A stretch of 64,000 bases of DNA from Sorex araneus. Lineage: Eukaryota > Chordata > Mammalia > Eulipotyphla > Soricidae. This document shows, one piece after another, positions 57,385 through 64,000 of the stretch. Location of the stretch: assembly GCF_027595985.1 (NCBI RefSeq), contig NC_073313.1, forward strand, positions 115,273,552 to 115,337,551, given 5' to 3'. Below the pieces are notes generated by a model. That model did not search any database. It worked only from the letters and a program-made list of their open reading frames with translations, and was not told the DNA's origin. The position numbers and the translations under genes were made by a program. How positions within the stretch are numbered: position 1 is the stretch's first letter; each line of letters begins with the position of its first letter.

Positions 57385-57780
57385 CCAAGGTGCTGCCCAG
57401 AGATGCAGGCAGGTGCTTGTTTGTCAGTGTGCAGATTGTTACAACATTCCAGTTGACCAAAAGCTTACATTCAGTAGACTGGGAACACCTGTAAAGGTGA
57501 TTAGAGGCCGCCCCAAAAGCCTCTGTCCCTCTTGGAGAGCCCGGCAAGCTACCAAGAGTATCCTGCCCATACATCAGAGCCTGGCAAGCTTCTTGTGGCT
57601 TACTCGATATGCCAAAAACCCTAACAATGAGGGTCCTCATTCCCCTGATCCTGAAAGAGCCCCCAATGCGCCATCGGGCTACACTAGCACATGACAGGGA
57701 CGAATGGAGACGTTACTGGCACCTGCTCAAAAAAAAATAGATGAGTAGCAGGATGATAGTGATACAGTGACAATGATACA
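57385..57780 (+). mobile_element. RTE derivative lacking the whole ORF
   Basis: 5' part matches the RTE 5' region: gctgcccagagatgcaggcagg and gtttgtcagtgtgcag (compare the complement at 35740-35860). It then runs through the SINE B-type body (agcccggcaagctaccaag, cctcattcccctgatcctg, gagcccccaatgcg), and joins directly to RTE 3' coding sequence and tail (gggctacactagcacatgac, gagacgttactggc, tagatgag), ending in gtgatacagtgacaatgataca. No tRNA head is visible. Confidence 0.85.
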
Positions 57781-57891
57781 GGTATTTGAGTAGGTGGTTG
57801 GGTGGTTGTCAGCAGTGGGGGACAGGTGGAGAAAATGGGTAAAGGTGACTAAAAAAAGATACAAGTTTCAAGTTATAAGATAAGTAAGTCC

Positions 57892-58025
57892 AGGACCAGA
57901 GAGATAGTTCAAAGGTTGGGAGCAGATGGGGAGTCCAGGTTCAATCCCCAGTATCACATGGCCCCCTAATTTCCATGTAGGAGTGGTTCTGAGCACCAAC
58001 AGGTATGCCCCCCACCACCAAATTT
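57892..58025 (+). mobile_element. Diverged family A SINE
   Basis: Forward: ggaccagagagatagttc, caggttcaatccccag, ccaacaggtatgcccccc, with several deletions. Confidence 0.72.
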
Positions 58026-58488
58026 TGTAAAAAGAAAAAATATGTCCAAAGGATGCTATACACATAAGTTTATGGTTACTAGAATTAATAAAGCTTGTCT
58101 ATTTGAAATTTATTAATAAAGTAGAGCTTAAATGTTCAAGAAAATAATTTAACTGTGAGGTGAAACATGTAAATCAAACTTACCGTGCAAAATGTTTTGC
58201 CTTATATACACATGAAAATCATTAAATTATACACCTTAAATCAGCATGATTTATGCCATTTGCCTCAATGAAACTGGATGAAAAGACACTGTGTCAGAGA
58301 GAGAACCTGGCAATTTTGTTCTCTATATTCAGCACTAGACAGGCAAAATACATTTAAATATCACTATGCACACCCTACCCCCAATTTCTTCTTATGAGAA
58401 ATGAGGATAATTAAACCTCTTTCTTATTTGCAAAATTACTTATGCAAATAAAAGAATAAAAGAGATATGATTTGAACTGTTTATTAAA
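58026..58488. other. No recognisable feature
   Basis: AT-rich unique-looking sequence. Confidence 0.4.
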
Positions 58489-58489
58489 A

Positions 58490-58857
58490 ATAACTGTATC
58501 ACTGTCCATTGCTCATTGATTTGTTTGAACAGGCGACAGTAACGTCTCCATTCCTCCCTGTCACGTTCAGGGTAAGAGGAATGAGGCCCATTATTGTTAC
58601 TGTTTTTGGCATGTCGAATACGCCACGGGTAGCTTGCCAGGTTCTGCTGTGTGAGATTCTGCATTGCTCTCTTCCGGAAGCTTTGTTTTATAGTCTCTGA
58701 ATCTTGGCTGTTGATGAGATTCCATGGAGTCTGGGGCAGTTGTGGGTATGGCTGCCAAGCTACTAGAAATCTGGGGATCTGGGTAGAGGAGGCCCAGTCC
58801 CAATCTGAGAAGGTTGGAGATTTCAGGCACGGGTCCCGCATACCTGGGTTCCTCTAA
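58490..58857 (-). mobile_element. Family C element, 5'-truncated
   Basis: + strand: ctgtatcactgtcc tail, antisense RTE tail and body (cgtctccattcctccctgtc, ggcatgtcgaatacgcc), then the family C segment up to cctgggttcctct at 58857. About 160 bp shorter at the 5' end than 54389-54915. Confidence 0.85.
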
Positions 58858-58858
58858 C

Positions 58859-58883
58859 ACTTCTCAGCCTTTTGGCTAATGAT
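58859..58883 (+). ncRNA. Possible U2 snRNA 5'-end fragment (pseudogene)
   Basis: cttctcagccttttggctaa (58860-58879) differs at one position from the start of U2 snRNA (CTTCTCGGCCTTTTGGCTAA, bases 5-24) as I know it. Homology fades after the following gat. It directly abuts the truncated 5' end of a family C element. Too short to function. Confidence 0.45.
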
Positions 58884-59480
58884 ACAAATAAGTATCATTA
58901 AAAATATGCAAAATAAATTCAAAACACTAATAATTTTGCTATAATTATTTAAAAAATGACCTGATCATATAGTTCTTGAAAGAGGCGAAAAAGACACTGA
59001 CACACACAGAAAAAGTGGAGGCAATCTTTGGGTTGAGTTTTAGGTATATTAAACTGTCAATGCTGGATAGAAGGATGTTAATGAACATCTGTGCTTCAAG
59101 TTTCATTGCCATTTGGGAAACAGTAGCACAAAAAGAAAATGGTAATTAGCAATAAAGGTGTGTTTATTGGTTTGTGCAATCGACAGAGGCTGTATGCCTC
59201 TTCTGCACTGCATGTGTCCTTTACAAAACTGTCACACACTGGATATACAATTTGTTCTCTTTTCCATTAGGCTAGAGATTCATGACCTTGAAGTGTCACC
59301 AAACCAAAACAGATCTACTAAAATTTGGATAAGCGTCAAACTCTACCTCCCCCAGACCATCTCCAAAACATGCTTTTCCACTCTAATCCATCCTACATAC
59401 TGTCTCTGTGATCTTTCTAAAGGGAAAATTATCATGACATTGCCATAATGAAACCCATTCAATGGGCTCTCAAGATAGGA
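58884..59480. other. Mostly unique; possible ancient repeat near the end
   Basis: 59395-59475 (ctgtctctgtgatctttctaaagg...aatgaaacccattcaatggg) resembles a very old mammalian interspersed repeat I cannot name confidently (L2-like). The rest shows nothing. Confidence 0.3.
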
Positions 59481-60241
59481 TCCTGGTATCCTGATTTGTT
59501 CTTTTAGCAAAAGGCATACAAAAGAATACTCTAAATCACTAATCATCAGGGAGATGAAAATCAAACAATAAAATATCTCACACCATAGAGACTAGCACAC
59601 ATCAAAAAGAACAAGAACAACCAGTGTTGGCATGAATGCAGGGATAAAGGGACTCTTGTTCATTACTGGCGGAAATGCCAACTGGTCCAGCCTTTTGGGA
59701 AAACAATATGGACATTCCTCAACAAAACTAGAAATTGAGCTTCCATACAACTCAGCAAAACCACTTCTGGAATATACCTTGGGGGCCCAACAACATACAG
59801 CAGAAATGCCATCTGCACTTCTATATTCACTGCAGCACTGTTCATAATAGCCAGAAACTGGAAACAACTTGAGTGTCCAAGAGCAGACAACTGGTTAAAC
59901 AGAGTATGGTAAATCTACAAATGGAATACTATGCAGCCCACCAGGAAAAATTAAGTCATGAAATTAACTTATAAAATGTATGGACATGGGGAGTATCATG
60001 CTGAGTGAAATAAGTCAGAAAGAGAGGGACAGATAGAGAATGGTTGCACTAATTAGTGGGATATTTAAAAAAACATAGTATGAGTCTAATACCAAAAAAC
60101 AGTAGAAACAAGGGCCAGGAGGATTTTTCCAAGGTTGGAAGTCAGCCTCAAGTGCTGGAAGAGAAGGTATTTGGGATATAAAAGGGAATACTATGACAAT
60201 TATAGTTGAAATGATCACTCTGGATAAGAAATGCATGCTGA

Positions 60242-62730
60242 TGCCTCAGAAAATCAAGTACCTTGGGATCAGCTTAACTAAGGAGGTTAAGGACCTATAC
60301 AAAGAAAATTATAAAATGCTACTACATGAGATAAAAGAGAACACGAGGAAATGGAAACATATCCCCTACTCATGGATTGGGAGAATTAACATTGTCAAAA
60401 TGACAATACTCCCCAAAGCGTTATACAGATTCGATGCAATCCCTATAAGGATACCCATGACATTCTTCAAAGAAATGGATCGACACTCCTGAAATTCATA
60501 TGGAACAACAAACCTCCACGAATAGCCAAAACAATTATTGGGAAAAAGAAGCTGGGCGGCATCATCTTCCCCAACCTTAAACTCTACTACAAAGCTGTTA
60601 TAATTAAAACAAAATGGTACTGGAACAAAAACAGAGCTGCAGACCAATGGAACAGAGTGGAATATCCTTACACACTGTAGGAAGCCAGATGTAGGAAGCC
60701 AGATGTAGGAAGCCATATTTCAATCCTGGCTCTTATCTTCAAGTAAGGCAGAGCCTGGCACTTCTCAAACAGGGGCCTAATTAAAATTTCTGTAACAAGG
60801 TTGCCATTACTGACCTTACTGACCTTACCATTCCACTAGCCGACACCTGTGCCTGACATGATAGATGAACATGTCACGATCTGTGATTGACTACTGCTTG
60901 TACGGGGTCCGGGCACGCATACCACTGCTTGCATCCCAGCAGGCAAGTATAAATGCTGTAGCTGCCAGTGAATAAAGCTCTCTCTCTCTATCTATCTATC
61001 TTTTTCTCCTCCTCCTCCTTCTGTCTCTGCGTCTGTTCATTCGGTTGCGTCCCCTCCTCAGCCCCACAAAGGGTCCTACCTGCTGGCCAGGACGGACCCT
61101 CACAACACACACCCTCAAATATATAATCACCTAATCTTTGATAAGGGAGCAAGAAATATGACGTGGAACAAGGAAAGCCTCTTTAACAAGTGGTGCTGGC
61201 AAAACTAGACAGCTACATGCAAAAAAAATTGGGCTCAGACTTCTACCTAACATTGTGCACAAAGGTCAGAACAAAATGGACTAAAGGCCTCAACATCAGA
61301 CCAGAGTCCATCAGGTACATTGAAACCATGGTCAGCAAAACCCTCTACGACATTGAAGCTAAAGGTATCTTTAAAGAGGATACTCCACTGGCCAACCAAG
61401 TGGAAAAAGAGATAAACAGATGGGGTTATCTCAAACTGAGAAGTTTCTTCACCTCAAAAGACACAGTGAACAGAATACAAGGACAATCAACAGAATGGGA
61501 AAGAATATCCACCTAATACCCATCCAATAAGGGGTTGATATCAAGGATTCACAAGGCACTGGTTGAACTCTACAAAAAGAAAACATCAAACCTCATCAGA
61601 AAATGGGGTGATGAAATGAACAGAAGTTTCCTCAAAAAAGAAAGACAAATGGCCAAAAGGCACATGAAAAAATACTCTACATCGCTAGTCATCAGGGAGA
61701 TGCAAATCAAAACAGCAATGAGATATCATCTCACACCACAGAGACTGGCCCATATCCAAAAGAACAAAAGCAACCGGTGTTGGCATGGATGTGGGGAGAA
61801 AGGGACTCTCCTTCACTGCTGGTGTGAATGCTAACTGATCCATCCGTTTTGGAAAACAATATGGATGATTCTCAAAAGATTAAAAATTGAGATCCCATTT
61901 GACCCCACAATACCATTTCTAGGAATTTGTCCCAGAGATGCAAAAAATATATAGCAGAAATGACATATGCACCTGTATGTTCATTGCTGCACTGTTTACA
62001 ATAGCCAGAATCTGGAAAAAACCCGAGTGCCTGAGAACAGATGACTTGCTAAAGAAACTCTGGTACATCTACACAATGGAATACTATGCAGCTGTTAGAA
62101 ATATATGCAGACATATATGCTAAACATATACGTCTGTTTGAAATATATGCAAATGTCATTAAATTTGCATATAGATGGATCAACATGGAAAGTATCATAT
62201 TAAGTGAAATGAGTCAGAAAGAGAGGGACCAACATAGAAAAATTGCACTCATTTCTGGAATATAAAGTAAAAGAATGGGAGACTAATACCCAAGCTTATT
62301 AAAGATAAGTACTGGGAGGATTACTCCACAGTTTAGAAGCTGGCCTCACATACTGGGGAAAAGGTAGTTCAGTTAGAGAAGGGATCACCAAGTAAATAGT
62401 GCTAGGAGGATCTGCTCGGGATGGGAGATGCACCCTGAAAGCAGATTATAGACCAAACACGGTGGCCACTTAATCTCTGTATTGCAAACCACAACACCCC
62501 AAAGGAGAAAGAGCGCAAAAGGGAATACTCTGCCACAGAGGTGGGGTGGGGGGAGGGGGAACGGGGTGGGGATGGTGGGAGGGATGCTGGGACCATTGGT
62601 GGTGGAAAATGGTGGAGGAGTGGATTCTTGACCATTGTATGACTGAAATGTAGGCACGGAAGTTTGTATGTTTTGTAAGCCTGTAACTGTTCCTCACAGT
62701 GATTCACTAATAAAAAAATTAAGAAAAAAT
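60242..62730 (+). mobile_element. Young L1, 5'-truncated, nested in old L1
   Basis: A perfect 15-bp TSD, agaaatgcatgctga, at 60227-60241 and 62731-62745. ORF2 from [22 protein letters not shown] onward (60242-60675), resuming after the LTR (61113-62100: [47 protein letters not shown]). A small local duplication of gaaatatatgca around 62097-62150 interrupts the YYAAVR region. 3' UTR G-block at 62537-62590. Confidence 0.94.
60676..61107 (+). mobile_element. Solo LTR (432 bp) nested in young L1
   Basis: TGTAGGAAG...CTCACAACA with TSD cacac at 60671-60675 and 61108-61112. The first 42 bp hold three tandem gtaggaagccagat-type units. TATA box tataaat 60948-60954; aataaa 60971-60976; then a (CT)/(TCTA)/(CTC) R/U5. 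Same family as 15976-16248. It postdates a young L1, so it is the most recent LTR insertion that can be ordered in this window. Confidence 0.94.
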
Positions 62731-63040
62731 AGAAATGCATGCTGAAAATCGGTAAAAGAACAAACATGAGAACCTTTCAGTACCTGTATTCCAAACCATA
62801 ATGCTGAAAAGGAGAGAGAGAATAGAAAGAATAAAAGTGCCTGCCATAGAGGCAGGCTGGGGTAGGGGGTATGGTGGGGGGATGAGGGGAGGTGGGGAGA
62901 AACTGCGTATATTGGTAGTAGAAAATTATACTGGTGGAAGGATGGGTGTTGGAACATTGTATGACTAGACACCCAACCATGCATGAACAGCTTTGTAACT
63001 GTGTATCTCACAGTGGTTCAATACAAAAACAGACTTAAAA

Positions 63041-63519
63041 AAAGTAATTTTCCAGCTCCTATCCAAACAAAGCCTGGGCAGCTACTACCACACCCCAAAG
63101 CCACCACCATGCCTCAGACTATATCCCACCACCTTAGGACAGAGCACCACAAAGAACCTAATCTGCCCAAAGCTCCAGGTACATGGCTCTTTGTGGCTGA
63201 AAGCTCCAAGCTTTCTAAGAAATCAGGATGGCCTGTATTTTTTCCACTATAACCCTTCTGAAATTGTTTATGCTGTAATGAAATGTAAATTGGTACAAGT
63301 GCTCTAGCAAATAGTTTGGCATTACCTATTAAAGTAGTGCCTATGTTTAATATATGATCCAGCAATTACACTTCTATTATAGACTCTGAACAAGACTGTC
63401 TAGAAATGTACACCTGGAAACATAATCATAGAAGATGATGTAATAGCTAACAACAAGCAAACAAACAACACAATGTCCAAAAATTAGGAAATTAAATATG
63501 CTGTTCTAATCACATTAAG
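63041..63519. other. No recognisable feature
   Basis: The first 150 bp are C/A-rich (ccaccaccatgcctcag), then AT-rich. No family recognised. Confidence 0.4.
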
Positions 63520-63530
63520 AAAATCTGTCA

Positions 63531-63709
63531 GGGGGCTGGAGAAATAGTACATCAGGTACGGTGCTTGCCTTGCAAGCAGCCAATCCAGGTTTGATACCCA
63601 GCACCCAATATGGTCCCCTGAGCATCATCAGGAATGATTCCTAAATGTAGAACCAGGAATTATCCCTGAGGTGAGAGATCCAAATGTGGCCCAAGAGCCA
63701 AAAGAAAAA
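63531..63709 (+). mobile_element. Family A SINE
   Basis: Forward, full length with an altered 3' body (gaggtgagagatccaaatgtgg). 11-bp TSD aaaatctgtca at 63520-63530 and 63710-63720. Confidence 0.92.
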
Positions 63710-63720
63710 AAAATCTGTCA

Positions 63721-64000
63721 AAGCTGAGAAGATGAAAGAACCAGAACTACAGTAGGTCTTCAAATAATATAGGGCTCTTCTGTTTATAAAATATCAAAAA
63801 TCTGAAAAATAAACCACATACTTTCAAAATAATCATGTATGTGCAGAAACGATGAAGGAAAGCACTGGGGTGGTAAATACATAATTTAAGATATTAGTAT
63901 TTCCTTGTTGGGAAGAACAGCAAATATTTGGCACAAAGTTAGAAGAGATGTCAAAGAAATTGGTAACTCTTAATAGTTTAAGATTGGTGGCTGGGCCTGG
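63721..64000. other. No recognisable feature
   Basis: AT-rich unique-looking sequence to the window end. Confidence 0.4.

Larger units (their letters stand above)
59500..63035 (+). mobile_element. Old L1, ORF2 C-terminus to 3' end, interrupted
   Basis: 59500-60241 carries the ORF2 C-terminal region (catcagggagatgaaaatc, KLEIELPYNSAKP-like, tggaatactatgcagccc) and the start of the 3' UTR. 62731-63035 is the rest (gaaaggagagagag, G-rich block at 62860-62900, cacagtggttcaata, A-rich end). Split by a younger L1. No coding capacity. Confidence 0.9.

Overview
Mammalian (eukaryotic) nuclear DNA: AT-rich, non-coding, and crowded with retrotransposon copies. I find no intact host gene, no exon I can defend and no functional RNA gene. 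The most abundant repeat is a tRNA-derived SINE that I recognise from memory as typical of shrews (Soricidae, probably Sorex). An RTE-clade LINE and mammalian L1 copies fit this. The species call is inference.

Layout. 1-6.9 kb: scattered SINEs and L1 3' ends in ordinary sequence. 6.97-8.73 kb: an RTE LINE copy whose 5' half is inverted, carrying a nested L1 tail. 8.7-16 kb: SINEs, a collapsed palindrome at 11.6-12.15 kb, and old L1 pieces. 16-28.4 kb: a nest of two L1 copies (+ strand) broken up by four solo LTRs, RTE-tailed SINEs and a younger L1. 28.4-32.6 kb: mostly unique sequence. 32.7-35.9 kb: an almost full-length but dead RTE LINE (- strand). 36.3-42.1 kb: two young 5'-truncated L1s (- strand), one inside an old L1. 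42-49.5 kb: mostly unique. 49.5-51.5 kb: old L1 plus a second copy of one LTR family with an L1 inside it. 55.4-57.2 kb: a processed pseudogene of PPP1CC. 57.4-58.9 kb: RTE-derived short elements. 59.5-63.0 kb: an old L1 containing a young L1 containing a solo LTR.

How the elements relate. Three non-autonomous families are named here. Family A has a tRNA-like head, a SINE body ending in a pyrimidine-poor 'gtgacccaaaaagc' motif and an A-rich tail, so it is presumably moved by L1. Family B has the same head, but its body matches the RTE 5' region and its tail matches the RTE 3' end (with tandem gtgaca/gtgataca-type repeats), so it is presumably moved by RTE. Family C is about 530 bp, has an unrelated long 5' segment and the same RTE-type body and tail. 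The window therefore shows one tRNA head served by two engines, plus RTE derivatives that have lost the whole ORF.

LTRs are all solo: no gag, pol or env was seen. Several insertions have clear target-site duplications (TSDs), which give a relative chronology. All family names and homology calls come from reading the sequence and from memory; no search was run.
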